DNA of 64,000 nucleotides from Christensenella massiliensis (GTDB taxonomy: Bacteria; Bacillota; Clostridia; Christensenellales; Christensenellaceae): NCBI GenBank assembly GCA_900155415.1, contig LT700187.1:62001-126000 (forward strand). Reading direction: 5' to 3'. The notes beneath the pieces were generated by a model. The model saw only the letters and a program-made list of their open reading frames with translations, was not told where the DNA came from and did not search any database. Every line of letters begins with the position of its first letter. The first letter of the stretch is position 1. The position numbers and the translations under genes were made by a program. Shown here piece after piece: positions 1-9,087 of the stretch.

Positions 1-1384
1 TGTCCGCTATGCCGAGTAGGCAGTCTATGTTCGCCTTTACCGTAACGGCTTCCCGCATTTTTTTCTGCGCGGCGCGGTATTCCGCATAGCCGGATTTTTT
101 CTTTGACGCAAGTCTGCGCCATTCCGCTTTGAGCGCATCCATCTTCGGCAGCTTCGCGCCACAAAGAAGCTCCCGCATGGAAGCCTGCGCCGCCCGGTAA
201 ACGGCAAGCTCCGCTTCGTGCTCCGCAAGATATTTTCGGCTATATTTTTTCGCCTTGTATTCCTCAAATACAGGCCGCGTCTTTGCATAATCCACGATTG
301 CTTTTTTGAGAGCAGCGTTGCGTTTCATGCCAGCCTCGACCTGTTTCAGCCTGCCTGCGGCGGCATGGAAATTGTCCGTCGCTTCCCATGCTTTTGCCTC
401 TAAATCCTCGTAGGAAAACAGGTTGTTTTCCTGTAAATATTGGACGGCAGCCGCCATCTGCTTTAAGTTAAAAACCTTTGCCCACCGTTCATAGCCGGGG
501 CCTTTCCCAGCTTTCAGACGCTCCTGTATGTCGATCACAAGGCTCATTTTCCTCCGGGGCGGCGCGTTGCCGGAACCCGTGGCGCGGCCCCCTATGGCGG
601 CCCGTATCTCATCTTCACCATAGCCCTTTCCAAGCGTGGAAGCGCGCAGGCGGGTAAAACGTTCCTGTCCCTCCGTGCGGAACGAAATCGCACCGCCGCG
701 TCCGCGTTTCACCTCCCATCCGGCCTCTTGCATAGCCTGCAAAAACGCTTCAAAACTTTGGGGGATATTAGCAATGCAGGCGTCGATCTGCGCTTTGAGC
801 CGTTCCTTAAATCCCGGTTTCCTGTTTGCGCCCAGCCATTCGCCGTAGTGTCTGTATTTCCCTTTGCTTTTCAGCTTCGGGTGGGCAATATATGACAGGC
901 GGTTCTCGATACATATCCGATCGGACAGCCGCCGGAGGGCCCGCGCTGAACCGAGGAAATCCCGAAATTTCCGTGTGCAGTCAAGCGTAGTGGAATTGTA
1001 ATAGATGTGGATATGCGGGTGCGGGCGGTCTATATGCGACGCGACGAAAAAGGCGTGCTTTCCTTTCGTCCAGCGCATAGCAAGCTCGTACCCGATCTTG
1101 AGCGCACCTTCCGCATCGGTCTCGCCGGGCAGAAAGGACTGGCGTATCTGGTAGCACAGCACATCCTCGTTTTTCTTCTGCTTCCGCCCGGTGATCGCGT
1201 GGTATTTTGCTTTAGAGAGTACAAATTCCCGGTAAGCGGTTTTTGCGTCGCACTCGTAGGACAAGACAAGATCGCCGTCATTCGTTTTCAAAGGATTCTG
1301 CCCGTAATCAAAACGGTCTTTCATAGTTTGCCCGACGGTCGATCCTTTGGCGATGTGATGAGTGATAAGGCGCGTCGTTGCCAT
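1..1384 (-). CDS. Relaxase/mobilization nuclease of ICE A (3' end beyond window)
   Basis: This is the DNA-nicking relaxase that would start conjugative transfer of ICE A. The minus frame is open from an ATG at 1384, behind an AAGGAGGGA site, to the window edge, giving about 461 residues. The N terminus MATTRLITHHIAKGS and a metal-binding His cluster HPHIHI near residues 122-127 are typical of Tn1549/CTn-type relaxases. The rest is long, basic and helical, as in family C-terminal domains. MobC normally lies just upstream in one operon; here a SEFIR gene on the opposite strand separates them. The C-terminal end is not visible. Confidence 0.9.
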   Translation of the reverse strand, partial: MATTRLITHHIAKGSTVGQTMKDRFDYGQNPLKTNDGDLVLSYECDAKTAYREFVLSKAKYHAITGRKQKKNEDVLCYQIRQSFLPGETDAEGALKIGYELAMRWTKGKHAFFVASHIDRPHPHIHIYYNSTTLDCTRKFRDFLGSARALRRLSDRICIENRLSYIAHPKLKSKGKYRHYGEWLGANRKPGFKERLKAQIDACIANIPQSFEAFLQAMQEAGWEVKRGRGGAISFRTEGQERFTRLRASTLGKGYGEDEIRAAIGGRATGSGNAPPRRKMSLVIDIQERLKAGKGPGYERWAKVFNLKQMAAAVQYLQENNLFSYEDLEAKAWEATDNFHAAAGRLKQVEAGMKRNAALKKAIVDYAKTRPVFEEYKAKKYSRKYLAEHEAELAVYRAAQASMRELLCGAKLPKMDALKAEWRRLASKKKSGYAEYRAAQKKMREAVTVKANIDCLLGIAD

Positions 1385-1405
1385 GAAATGATCCCTCCTT
1401 TATGC

Positions 1406-1426
1406 TTCGGGCCAACTTGGCCCGAA
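1406..1426. repeat. 21-bp dispersed palindrome, copy 1
   Basis: Perfect inverted repeat with 10-bp arms TTCGGGCCAA and TTGGCCCGAA around a single central C. It lies between the relaxase start and the SEFIR promoter, at the edge of the AT-rich cargo. Confidence 0.9.
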
Positions 1427-1438
1427 ATTAGTTAAATC

Positions 1439-1467
1439 TTGTTGATCTTTGAAAAACAAGATATAAT
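1439..1467 (+). promoter_or_regulatory. Predicted sigma-A-type promoter for the SEFIR gene
   Basis: TTGTTG (1439-1444) and TATAAT (1462-1467) are separated by 17 bp, 34 bp upstream of the SEFIR start. The cargo gene therefore seems to carry its own promoter, facing against the ICE backbone. Confidence 0.6.
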
Positions 1468-1501
1468 CATCATATAGAAACCATTATGAAATGAAAGGCT
1501 A

Positions 1502-2947
1502 ATGGGATTTATGGAAGATAAAATACCAAAAATTTTCATATCATACTCTTGGGTTGTATCTGAACGAGTGCTTGAGCTTGCGGAACGGCTTGTTGCAAAC
1601 GGAGTTGACGTTGTTTTAGATAAATGGGACTTAAAAGAAGGACAGGATAAATACGCATTTATGGAGCAATGTGTTGTCAACACTGGAATAGATAAAGTGC
1701 TGCTTATTTGTGATAAATCATATTGCGATAAAGCCAATTCGCGTGCGGGTGGGGTTGGGGACGAAACAGTAATAATTTCGCCTGAAATCTATAATCAAGT
1801 AAATCAAGAAAAATTTTTGCCGATTATTTTTGAAGTAGATGAATATAACAAGCCCTATATACCAGCTTATATAAAATCACGTATATATTTTGATTTATCA
1901 ACAAAGGATGATCAATACGAAGTTGAATACGAAAAACTGCTTAGGAATATATATAATAAACCTTTATACAAAAAGCCCGCATTGGGTAAGAAACCAGATT
2001 GGTTAGAAAATGATACAGTTGATTTATCTTCAATACGAGATTTAATTAGGCAAACACGAGGCTATACGGGCGGTAATAAAACCAAGGCAGACTTTTTGCT
2101 TAGAAATGCAGTTAGTTTATTTTCTATGGCATTATTGGAATATGTAATTCCCCAAATGAATGATAAAATATTACTAACGAAGATCGAAGAAATGAAACCT
2201 TTGAGAGATTTATATATTGACTTTATAGAAGCAGTGATTTATAGTGATTTACCTTTAGTTGATACTATTACGTCGTTTTTTGAACAGACATATAATACTA
2301 CCCATGACGCTAGCATCCCCGGATTATCAAGCTATAACTCATCTGATTTTGAGCATTACGACTTCTTTATTTGGGAGACTTTTATAGCTACTGCTGCCAT
2401 ATTATTTCACTATGAAAAATATGCTGAATTACGTGACGTTTTGCTACACACTTATTTCTTACGTGAAAGTTATTTTGATGAGTCATATATGAAAGAACAC
2501 GATTACTGCGTTTTTAGAAAATATCTAAGAACTATCGAGGGTGAATGCAAAGCAAATTGTGATACGCCAAAATTATATTCTTTAGCGGGACGTATGCTAA
2601 CACAGCGTGAAAAAAAACCACTTCTGACAAGTCAATCATTATCAAGAGCAGATGTTTTACTTTATCAACTGCGTAATGCTATAGGTCTGTCAACCTCGAA
2701 TACAGAGTATTGGTTTCCCTCTTCCTATTGCTATTTTAAGGGTGGTGAGTCCATGTGGATAAAACTCAAATCAAAAAAATACTGCCAAAAAATACTGCCT
2801 TTATTCGGCGTAGCAACAATAGAAGAATTGAGGGAGAGACTGGCTAACTGTACGACTGATAGAAGAATGAGTTATCCATATAGTTTTGATCCTGCCCCTA
2901 ACATTTTAAGTAGTATAAACCTTGATAGTATTGCAACCTTAAATTAA
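1502..2947 (+). CDS. SEFIR/TIR-like domain protein, candidate defence gene
   Basis: A 481-residue protein. Residues about 10-155 match the SEFIR (TIR-superfamily) pattern: FISYSW at 12-17, followed by a DVVLDKWDLKEGQD segment. The remaining 300 or so residues are helical and I do not recognise them. Bacterial SEFIR proteins have been reported as anti-phage abortive-infection effectors; that role is family knowledge, not shown here. The gene is AT-rich, on the opposite strand to the ICE backbone, placed between mobC and the relaxase, and flanked by its own promoter and a hairpin terminator. All of this fits acquired cargo. ATG 1502 has GAAAGG just upstream; the ATG four codons later is an alternative. 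Confidence 0.8.
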   Translation: MGFMEDKIPKIFISYSWVVSERVLELAERLVANGVDVVLDKWDLKEGQDKYAFMEQCVVNTGIDKVLLICDKSYCDKANSRAGGVGDETVIISPEIYNQVNQEKFLPIIFEVDEYNKPYIPAYIKSRIYFDLSTKDDQYEVEYEKLLRNIYNKPLYKKPALGKKPDWLENDTVDLSSIRDLIRQTRGYTGGNKTKADFLLRNAVSLFSMALLEYVIPQMNDKILLTKIEEMKPLRDLYIDFIEAVIYSDLPLVDTITSFFEQTYNTTHDASIPGLSSYNSSDFEHYDFFIWETFIATAAILFHYEKYAELRDVLLHTYFLRESYFDESYMKEHDYCVFRKYLRTIEGECKANCDTPKLYSLAGRMLTQREKKPLLTSQSLSRADVLLYQLRNAIGLSTSNTEYWFPSSYCYFKGGESMWIKLKSKKYCQKILPLFGVATIEELRERLANCTTDRRMSYPYSFDPAPNILSSINLDSIATLN

Positions 2948-2960
2948 CCTAATCTCCATT

Positions 2961-2996
2961 ATAAATGCAAGGGGAAAATATACCCCTTGCGTTTAT
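2961..2996. terminator. Convergent hairpin terminator between SEFIR gene and mobC
   Basis: Arms around GCAAGGGG and CCCCTTGC, extended by ATAAA/TTTAT pairs with one G-U, form a strong hairpin between converging genes. It overlaps the last bases of mobC. Confidence 0.7.
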
Positions 2997-3337
2997 AACT
3001 CCACAATGGCCGTAAGCTGGTTTAGAACCTCGGAAACCTGCTCCCACAGCTTCGCATAGTCTTTTTGCAATCCTTTGACTTCGTACTCATAAATCCCGTA
3101 GGTATTGGCGTGAACAGCCACCTGATTGAGATTGTTTGAGCAGCGCCGGAGCAAAGATACCAGTTCCCGGACGGGCTCAAGGTCTACGTTCAGCACATAC
3201 CCGTTGAGCGCCATTTTTCGTATGTACGCGCTCATATTCTGTATGCCTGCCGCAGCCATGCGCTCCTGTATTTCCTGCATTTCGTCCTCGCGTACCCAAA
3301 CATAGAGGGGTATATTCCGTATCCGTTTGCCGCTCAC
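2993..3337 (-). CDS. MobC-like relaxosome accessory protein
   Basis: A 114-residue protein. The N-terminal half (IRNIPLYVWVREDEMQEIQERM, then NMSAYIRKMALNG) is a ribbon-helix-helix-like DNA-binding region, and LLRRCSNNLNQVAVHAN is the classic MobC signature. Such proteins bind oriT and help the relaxase open it. In related elements mobC directly precedes the relaxase gene. Here about 1.6 kb of SEFIR cargo intervenes, so the relaxase may no longer be cotranscribed with it. Confidence 0.85.
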   Translation of the reverse strand: MSGKRIRNIPLYVWVREDEMQEIQERMAAAGIQNMSAYIRKMALNGYVLNVDLEPVRELVSLLRRCSNNLNQVAVHANTYGIYEYEVKGLQKDYAKLWEQVSEVLNQLTAIVEL

Positions 3338-3471
3338 CGTTCCACCTCCCGCTCCCGCGCCTTTGGCGTAGGTTTCTTTACCTTGTCAACCGGCTTTTTT
3401 GCCAGCCGGGCAGAGGGGATCGCCGGAGCTCCCGGCAGCGCCCGTCCAAGATTTTTCTTTTGCAGCTTCAT
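3334..3471 (-). CDS. Small basic protein upstream of mobC
   Basis: A 45-residue, Lys/Arg/Pro-rich protein beginning MKLQKKNLGRALPG. The start at 3471 is set by GGAGGAATCATT just before the ATG. Its stop overlaps the mobC start, and its ATG overlaps the stop of the next upstream small gene (ATGA), so it is translationally coupled. No known domain is visible. Confidence 0.6.
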   Translation of the reverse strand: MKLQKKNLGRALPGAPAIPSARLAKKPVDKVKKPTPKAREREVER

Positions 3472-3584
3472 AATGATTCCTCCATTTTCTTTGCTTTTGG
3501 GGACATCCGTTCCCGCAGGCTGTCCATGATCCCCGCGCACGTTACCACGAGCGCAAATAAAAGGCAGCGTATCAACCTAAACAT
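3468..3584 (-). CDS. Tiny membrane-like peptide between sortase and mobC genes
   Basis: A 38-residue frame starting MFRLIRCLLFALVVTCAG behind GGAGGTTTGG. One hydrophobic segment is followed by a charged tail. It starts 10 bp after the sortase stop, and its stop overlaps the next ATG. The tight packing and good ribosome site suggest a real small membrane protein of unknown role. Confidence 0.5.
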   Translation of the reverse strand: MFRLIRCLLFALVVTCAGIMDSLRERMSPKAKKMEESL

Positions 3585-3594
3585 CCAAACCTCC

Positions 3595-4380
3595 TTAAAT
3601 TCCATTCATATTTACCGCCAAAACAACCAGCCTGCCGCCCGCACCATAGAGGGAGCGGTCGCAGGTAGAGAGCGTCAGAATGTTCGCGTCCTCTGGTATC
3701 TGCATATCCGCGCCGTAGAGGGACAATGCCTGCGCCTGCTCGATCCATTCCCTAAATTCTGTTTCGTCGCGGAAGTTTTGCTTCAAGTAGTCCCACTGTG
3801 CCGCGTCCGCGTCCAGTTGAACGACGGCAAACACCCGCCACGGGCCATGCTCCTGCCAGACGGTATCAAATTGGATCTGCCTGTGCGCGTCATAAAATCC
3901 CTTTTCAGCGTACCGCAAAAGGGAGCCGAACATATCCGTGCGTCCTTGTCCCATGTTATGCCCGTAGAGAATGGTATTACGGTCAAGCGGCATGGCAGCG
4001 TTCCCGCAGTCCATAAAGACAGCCCCCGCGCCGGAGCGTTCCCCATAAAAGGATGTGCGCAGGTATTTCTCATTGTCCCGCGCCTGCACCACGGGATAGG
4101 AAATCCCTGTGCCGGGGATAAACAGCCAGCCCACGGTTTCGGGGTTCGCGTCCAGCAGGGCTGCAAAGTCCACTGACAGGCCGGGCGCTTCGGCGGTATC
4201 TTTAGGCCCTTGCGGCATATTGCCGGAAACAGTCTTTTCAGCAGTATATACTTCCCGTATCTGCGCATATTCCAATACTTCTTCCCGCGCCGTTTGGTAT
4301 TCCCGCCAAAAGAAAAAGCCGCACAGGGCGGCTGTCAAAAGCAGGGGCGGCAGGAGCAGGAAAACAACGAACTTTTTCAT
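3595..4380 (-). CDS. srtB: Class B sortase
   Basis: A 261-residue transpeptidase that cleaves sorting signals of surface proteins and links them to the cell wall. An N-terminal membrane anchor (KKFVVFLLLPPLLLTAAL) precedes the sortase fold. The catalytic His lies in ILYGHNM, the Cys in LTLSTCD and the Arg in the following segment. The start at 4380 has GGAGGCGCGA upstream; a longer frame reaches 4422 but lacks a good site. It lies directly downstream of the giant VaFE surface protein, its likely substrate. Confidence 0.9.
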   Translation of the reverse strand: MKKFVVFLLLPPLLLTAALCGFFFWREYQTAREEVLEYAQIREVYTAEKTVSGNMPQGPKDTAEAPGLSVDFAALLDANPETVGWLFIPGTGISYPVVQARDNEKYLRTSFYGERSGAGAVFMDCGNAAMPLDRNTILYGHNMGQGRTDMFGSLLRYAEKGFYDAHRQIQFDTVWQEHGPWRVFAVVQLDADAAQWDYLKQNFRDETEFREWIEQAQALSLYGADMQIPEDANILTLSTCDRSLYGAGGRLVVLAVNMNGI

Positions 4381-4438
4381 TCGCGCCTCCACATTTATCC
4401 GCTTCGGGCCTCGTCCGCGCAAATTCCGCTTACAGGGC

Positions 4439-4459
4439 TTCGGGCCGACTTGGCCCTAA
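4439..4459. repeat. 21-bp dispersed palindrome, copy 2 (degenerate)
   Basis: TTCGGGCCGA, a central C, then TTGGCCCTAA: the repeat with two arm mismatches. It is embedded in a longer inverted repeat with CAGGGCTT and AAGCCCTG outside. It lies between the VaFE gene and the sortase gene and could also act as an intercistronic hairpin. Confidence 0.75.
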
Positions 4460-4541
4460 GCCCTGCCGCTTCATTGCGCCTCCTCTTTCCCATAAAGCGA
4501 TTCGCTTTATGGGAGCCCTCAAATTTTCCGAAATGGTTCAT

Positions 4542-7500
4542 CTACTGTTCCTTGCGCTTCTGTTTGCGGAGATACCACACAAGCAAGACAGCCCCGGCGG
4601 CCGCTCCACTCATCACGGCAAGCATCCAAAACGGCAGGCCGCTGCGCCCGGTCTGCGCGCCCTTGCCGCTTTGCGGTTCCTCCGGCGGTGGTTCCACGCC
4701 TATACTTACCATCTGTGCCTCATCGTCTATGTCCGCGTGTTCGGCCAGCTTCGTCCCGCTTTCGTTATGCGTGAGCGTTTCAAATACCACGAGTTCTTTG
4801 CCCTGCAAACTCCGCGAATCAAAAACAAATTCCACTGCGGCGCTGCCGCTTTCGCTTTCCGGTGTAAACACCGTGGAAACCGTCAGTTCCTTTCCATTTA
4901 TGGAAACAGGATTTCCCGTTTCCCGGTCGATTAATGTGCCCGTCAAAAGATATTCTTGTCCGGGGGAAAGGTTTTCATAGGTAACGGTATCAACGGCCTT
5001 TGCGGTCTCGGAAACGGCGACGGTCTTTGTCCCGTCCTCCGCAGCCGCGCTTGTCCCGATCATGGGCGTTAAAAATCCCACAGTCTGTCCTTCGTCGGAA
5101 ATATCCCTGTGTTCCGCAATAAACAGTCCGTCAAAATACAGTTCCTCAAACACCACGGCCTGTTTTCCCGCGAGGGTGAGGGAGTCTAATGTAAACTCCA
5201 TCGTCACGCTGCCGTCCGCTTCCTCTGGGGTAAACTCCTGTTCCACGCGAATTTCTTCGCCATTTACGGTAAGCGGCGCGTTTTTCTCCCTGTCCATGAG
5301 TACGCCTTGCAGGGTGTAGGTCTTTCCGGGAATTAGCCCCGCGTATTCCACCACATCATAGATCACGGTTTTAGGGTGAACGGTAAGCTGTTTTGCTTCA
5401 TTTTCTCCCGTCGCCGTTGTACGAATCTCCGGGTTTTGGAACGTTACGGTCTGGCCCTCGTCGGAAATGTCCTTGTGTTCCGCAAGGAGCGTCCCGTCCG
5501 CGCCGTAAAGTTCCTCGAACACAACGACGCTTTTTCCGGCAAGCAGGGTGGAATCAAAGACAAACTCTACCGTAACGCTCCCGTTGTCGGACAGGGCGCG
5601 GAACGGCGTTTGTGCCGTGATCCCCGTTGCATCTCCCGTTCCGGCGTCCATAAGCGTCCCTTTTGCAAGATATTCCCGCCCCGGTGTGAGGCCGGAATAA
5701 TACACCGTATCGAGGAGCACCGTTTCTTCGGAGACATACGCGCTGCCCAAATCCGTCGCCTTGTCGCGGGCTGTTGTGAATATCTCCGGCATTTGCACAT
5801 AGTCGTTGGTGAGCGTCCCTAAGTCCACCGTGGTATTGTGGCGGTAGACGGACACGTCAAAGGACAAAAGCTCCCTGTCCGCGTTTGCCTCGCAGGGCAA
5901 CTCTGTGAGCCGGTAATCGTCATACAGCAAAGCCCCTAATGAATCATCCAGCGCGTCCATGCTGCCAAACCAAATCCCGTCCCTGTCAGTTTCGCCCCGG
6001 TTAGTATTCTGACTGTGTGGGTTCCATGACGAGGCCGTGTTAAACTCGCCGTTTTTGTCTGTAACGGCGATATGGGCCTCGCCGGTCGTGAGGGAGCGTA
6101 TCTCAAACGGGATTCCGGCCATGCGGCGCCCGTCGCTGTCCGAAATTTTCACGCCACGGAGATCGCCGCGAATGGGGTTATTTTTGAGCGCCGTGGCCGC
6201 AGTATCGAGCCTCACCATTTCGCCGTGCTTTCGTATGGTAAAGGTGCGCGTCAAAACGCCCGTTGCAAGATAGCCTTCCGAAACGACGGTTTCCCGCACC
6301 TCATAAGTGGAATACGGCAGGTAATATGCGTCCGGCGTGGAGCCGCGCCCCTCTCTGTCCAGCGTCATGGTATAGACCACCTCGCCCGGCGCATATTCCT
6401 TGCCGCCTACCAATACCGGATTTTCGCCAATATTGGCGATCTCCACTGTTACATCGAGGGAACCGCCGCCCTGCGCTTTGTTTTCGCCGAGCTCCGCGTC
6501 CCATTTTTCCACATACACGCCGCCGCGTATCACATCGTTTTTGATCGCGCCCGCATCCGTTTTAAGGTCAACTATTTTTCCATTTTCCGTGATACTGAAC
6601 GCTTGGCGCAGCTTACCTGTATTCAAATATCCCTGCGGCTGGCCGCCGGGGCGCTCCACAAGTTCGTAATCCCCAAATGGGAGTAAGTCGGCGGACGTGC
6701 TGGCAGCGCCGGTTTTCGCGTCTGTCGTCAGGGTATATACGATTTTTCCGGGCGCGTAGGAAACGCCGTTCACTATAACGCTGCTTTCGCTCCGGTTATA
6801 TATATCCAGCGTTGCGGCAAGGTCGGCGTCGCCCTGCGGCTGCGCCGGGCGGTCAAACTCCGCGTCCCGTTTCTGCACGGATATGCCGCCGCGTATCACT
6901 TCCTCCGGCACGATGGGAATCGCATATGTGCTGACCGCTTCCATTTCGCCGTCCGCCGTAACCTGCCGGATGAATACAGTGTCGTTTTTCAAATATCCCT
7001 CCGGGCTTTTGGATTCCCGAATCTCCACTGTTCCGAGGGGAATCGTGGGCGTCGTGCCGTTGCTCGCATAATACAGGGGATCGCTGCCCGGCACAAGGCT
7101 TTGCGGGAGCAGGGCTGCGTAACCGTCCCTGTCCGTTTCCACAATCCATGTGCGCTCCGGGGTTTTGCCTTTGAGTTCGTCCGCGCCCTGGTACAATCCT
7201 TGGTAATACCGGATCGTAAACTGCGCGCCGCCCAAATCCGCGTTGCCCTGCGGAGTATTTGACGCGGTATTGCCGTCCTGTTTTTTGAGCAGGATCGTGA
7301 CCGGATCGCCCTGCGGGTGGTTTGTAACCGTTACCGCCGCCGTCTGGCCGGAAACGATCTCAAACGGGATTTTTTCCGTATGCTTCGCGTAGCCTTTGGG
7401 CGCGGTTTCTTCCAACAGGTACAGGCCGCTTTGTCCCGCCGCGATCCCATCCAGCCGCCCTTTGCCGCTTTCGTCCGTGGTAATGCCGCCGAGTCTTTCG

Positions 7501-8999
7501 CCATTCCCGGTATATATGCCGAACACCGCGCCCGCGAGGGAATAACAGGGATTGCCGTCTGTTTTGGCGGGATCGCCGGAAACTTTCTGTATTTCTACGC
7601 TTCCCGTGGGGGTGTACTCCCACGACATCAGGGATTGGTTCGTCTGGCTTCCGACATTATACAGGAACACCTCGAAGCCTTCCGGGGGCATGGCCTGCGC
7701 GTCTACTGCCGCGACGACCTGCCTTAAATGCTGTTTGACCTGCGCGGACAGCCCCTTAAAAGCATCCTCGTTATCCAGCCACATATATGCCGCAGCCGCG
7801 TGACACAGGCCATAGGCTTCCATCGAATCGGGTTCGCCGAACAGGTTATGTTTCACGCTGTCATATCCCGGCCCGCCGTACAGGTAATATGCGGCCTTGA
7901 TTAGGTCGTCGTACCCCGTACCGCGCGTGAGCCATCCGCTTACGTCATATGTTCCCGCGTTGAGCCCGCTTACCGTGGGATCGAGGCAGAACGCCGTGTT
8001 GCCGTTGGCCGTATAGTACGACGTATAATATCCGTAATATATCTGCTCCGCACTTCGCGTATGGACGACCTGCGCGGTATTTCCTTTTGCCGCGCGCATG
8101 GCGCGTATTGCCGTGATATATGCCGTAACGGAAATATCTCCGCCGAGCGCGGGTGCGGAAAGATGCAATACGCCGCTCCCGGCTTGATACGACGCTTCAT
8201 CGAGATCAACGCCGCTTTGCGATACGGTAACGCTGCCAGCGTCTGCAAGCGGTATGCTGATCCCGTCCGCGTTGGAGGAGATATTTAGCTTTTTTGTTTC
8301 CGTGGAAAATACGCCGTTTCGGTACACGCTCATTGTCACCCTGACCGGAAGTTCCACAACTTCGGACTGCGGGCAATACCATTCCACCTCGATCCCATGT
8401 CCCATATATTCCTGCGGCAGCGTTACGATCCCCGTTTCCGCGTCATACGACGCAAGGGCGGTAATATCTGCCTCGCCGCAGAGAACGCGGAAATGCAGGG
8501 CGTCCGTATAGACGGGTACTCTGCCCGGATAATGGTTGGCGGGTATGGCAAGCCCTGCGCCCGAAGATTGCGCGAGGGTGTAATATGTGTGGGTGGACGT
8601 AACCGCGTGATCCGCAATACTGCCCGCGCTGTTTTGAGTATCGCTATAGTAATGGTATATGACCTGTACCAAAGGACGCTCCACGGTCTTAACAGGTTTG
8701 GCTTCCACGGCTGGAATCACTGCGGCTTGTGGTTCTGCGGCTTCGAGCCAAGTTGGCCCGAAGACCTCCGGTGTTGGTTCCGCCGTGGGTACTGGCTCTG
8801 CCGCAGGGGCGGGCGTTGGTTCCGGCATTTCCTGTATATCCTGCTCCGGCGGCAGGGATGCGGACGGCGCGGGAACCGCCGCTTCTTCCGGGTTTGCCTG
8901 CGCCTGCGCGTCCGCCGCCATTACCGGGAATGGTAGTACGGAAACACACAGGATGACCGCCAGAAGCAGGCAGGTCATTGTTTTTAATCGCTTTTTCAT
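4542..8999 (-). CDS. Giant VaFE/SpaA-repeat thioester surface protein
   Basis: A 1,485-residue cell-wall-directed adhesin-like protein. It has a signal peptide (about 1-29), a Pro/Ala/Glu-rich linker to about residue 90, and a thioester-type domain with the candidate Cys338 in AFCLDP. Several SpaA/CnaB-like repeats follow (EIQKVSGD, GGISVQKRD, RGGVYVEKWD). Three VaFE-type repeats close the chain, each with a GLTPGREYLAKGTLMD-like core and an E(H/Y)KDISDEGQTV-like end. The C terminus has a KGAQTGRSG motif, a membrane helix and a KQKRKEQ tail, suggesting a class-B-like sorting signal rather than LPXTG. The start at 8999 follows GGAGGAGGA; longer frames upstream are unsupported. The linker carries a copy of the dispersed palindrome, translated as FGPTWLE. 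Confidence 0.9.
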   Translation of the reverse strand: MKKRLKTMTCLLLAVILCVSVLPFPVMAADAQAQANPEEAAVPAPSASLPPEQDIQEMPEPTPAPAAEPVPTAEPTPEVFGPTWLEAAEPQAAVIPAVEAKPVKTVERPLVQVIYHYYSDTQNSAGSIADHAVTSTHTYYTLAQSSGAGLAIPANHYPGRVPVYTDALHFRVLCGEADITALASYDAETGIVTLPQEYMGHGIEVEWYCPQSEVVELPVRVTMSVYRNGVFSTETKKLNISSNADGISIPLADAGSVTVSQSGVDLDEASYQAGSGVLHLSAPALGGDISVTAYITAIRAMRAAKGNTAQVVHTRSAEQIYYGYYTSYYTANGNTAFCLDPTVSGLNAGTYDVSGWLTRGTGYDDLIKAAYYLYGGPGYDSVKHNLFGEPDSMEAYGLCHAAAAYMWLDNEDAFKGLSAQVKQHLRQVVAAVDAQAMPPEGFEVFLYNVGSQTNQSLMSWEYTPTGSVEIQKVSGDPAKTDGNPCYSLAGAVFGIYTGNGERLGGITTDESGKGRLDGIAAGQSGLYLLEETAPKGYAKHTEKIPFEIVSGQTAAVTVTNHPQGDPVTILLKKQDGNTASNTPQGNADLGGAQFTIRYYQGLYQGADELKGKTPERTWIVETDRDGYAALLPQSLVPGSDPLYYASNGTTPTIPLGTVEIRESKSPEGYLKNDTVFIRQVTADGEMEAVSTYAIPIVPEEVIRGGISVQKRDAEFDRPAQPQGDADLAATLDIYNRSESSVIVNGVSYAPGKIVYTLTTDAKTGAASTSADLLPFGDYELVERPGGQPQGYLNTGKLRQAFSITENGKIVDLKTDAGAIKNDVIRGGVYVEKWDAELGENKAQGGGSLDVTVEIANIGENPVLVGGKEYAPGEVVYTMTLDREGRGSTPDAYYLPYSTYEVRETVVSEGYLATGVLTRTFTIRKHGEMVRLDTAATALKNNPIRGDLRGVKISDSDGRRMAGIPFEIRSLTTGEAHIAVTDKNGEFNTASSWNPHSQNTNRGETDRDGIWFGSMDALDDSLGALLYDDYRLTELPCEANADRELLSFDVSVYRHNTTVDLGTLTNDYVQMPEIFTTARDKATDLGSAYVSEETVLLDTVYYSGLTPGREYLAKGTLMDAGTGDATGITAQTPFRALSDNGSVTVEFVFDSTLLAGKSVVVFEELYGADGTLLAEHKDISDEGQTVTFQNPEIRTTATGENEAKQLTVHPKTVIYDVVEYAGLIPGKTYTLQGVLMDREKNAPLTVNGEEIRVEQEFTPEEADGSVTMEFTLDSLTLAGKQAVVFEELYFDGLFIAEHRDISDEGQTVGFLTPMIGTSAAAEDGTKTVAVSETAKAVDTVTYENLSPGQEYLLTGTLIDRETGNPVSINGKELTVSTVFTPESESGSAAVEFVFDSRSLQGKELVVFETLTHNESGTKLAEHADIDDEAQMVSIGVEPPPEEPQSGKGAQTGRSGLPFWMLAVMSGAAAGAVLLVWYLRKQKRKEQ
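8742..8762. repeat. 21-bp dispersed palindrome, copy 3 (inside VaFE gene)
   Basis: TTCGAGCCAA, central G, TTGGCCCGAA: one mismatch. It lies in the coding sequence of the surface protein and adds seven in-frame codons (FGPTWLE, residues 80-86) to a low-complexity linker. Confidence 0.85.
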
Positions 9000-9036
9000 A
9001 AAAATTCCTCCTCCTTGTGTTTTGGGAAACAGGGTA

Positions 9037-9065
9037 CAAAAAAGAGACCTGCTTTTCAGCAAGTC
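9037..9065 (-). terminator. Possible terminator after the lipoprotein gene
   Basis: On the minus strand GACTTGC and GCAGGTC pair with one mismatch around a TGAAAA loop, followed by a run of seven T. It could separate the lipoprotein gene from the VaFE gene. Confidence 0.45.
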
Positions 9066-9087
9066 CCTCATGTAGTACAGTATGGGG

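Noticed and set aside
6072..6686. Long open frames opposite the VaFE and other GC-rich genes
   Set aside because: They lack ribosome sites and family features and lie antisense to clearly real genes.
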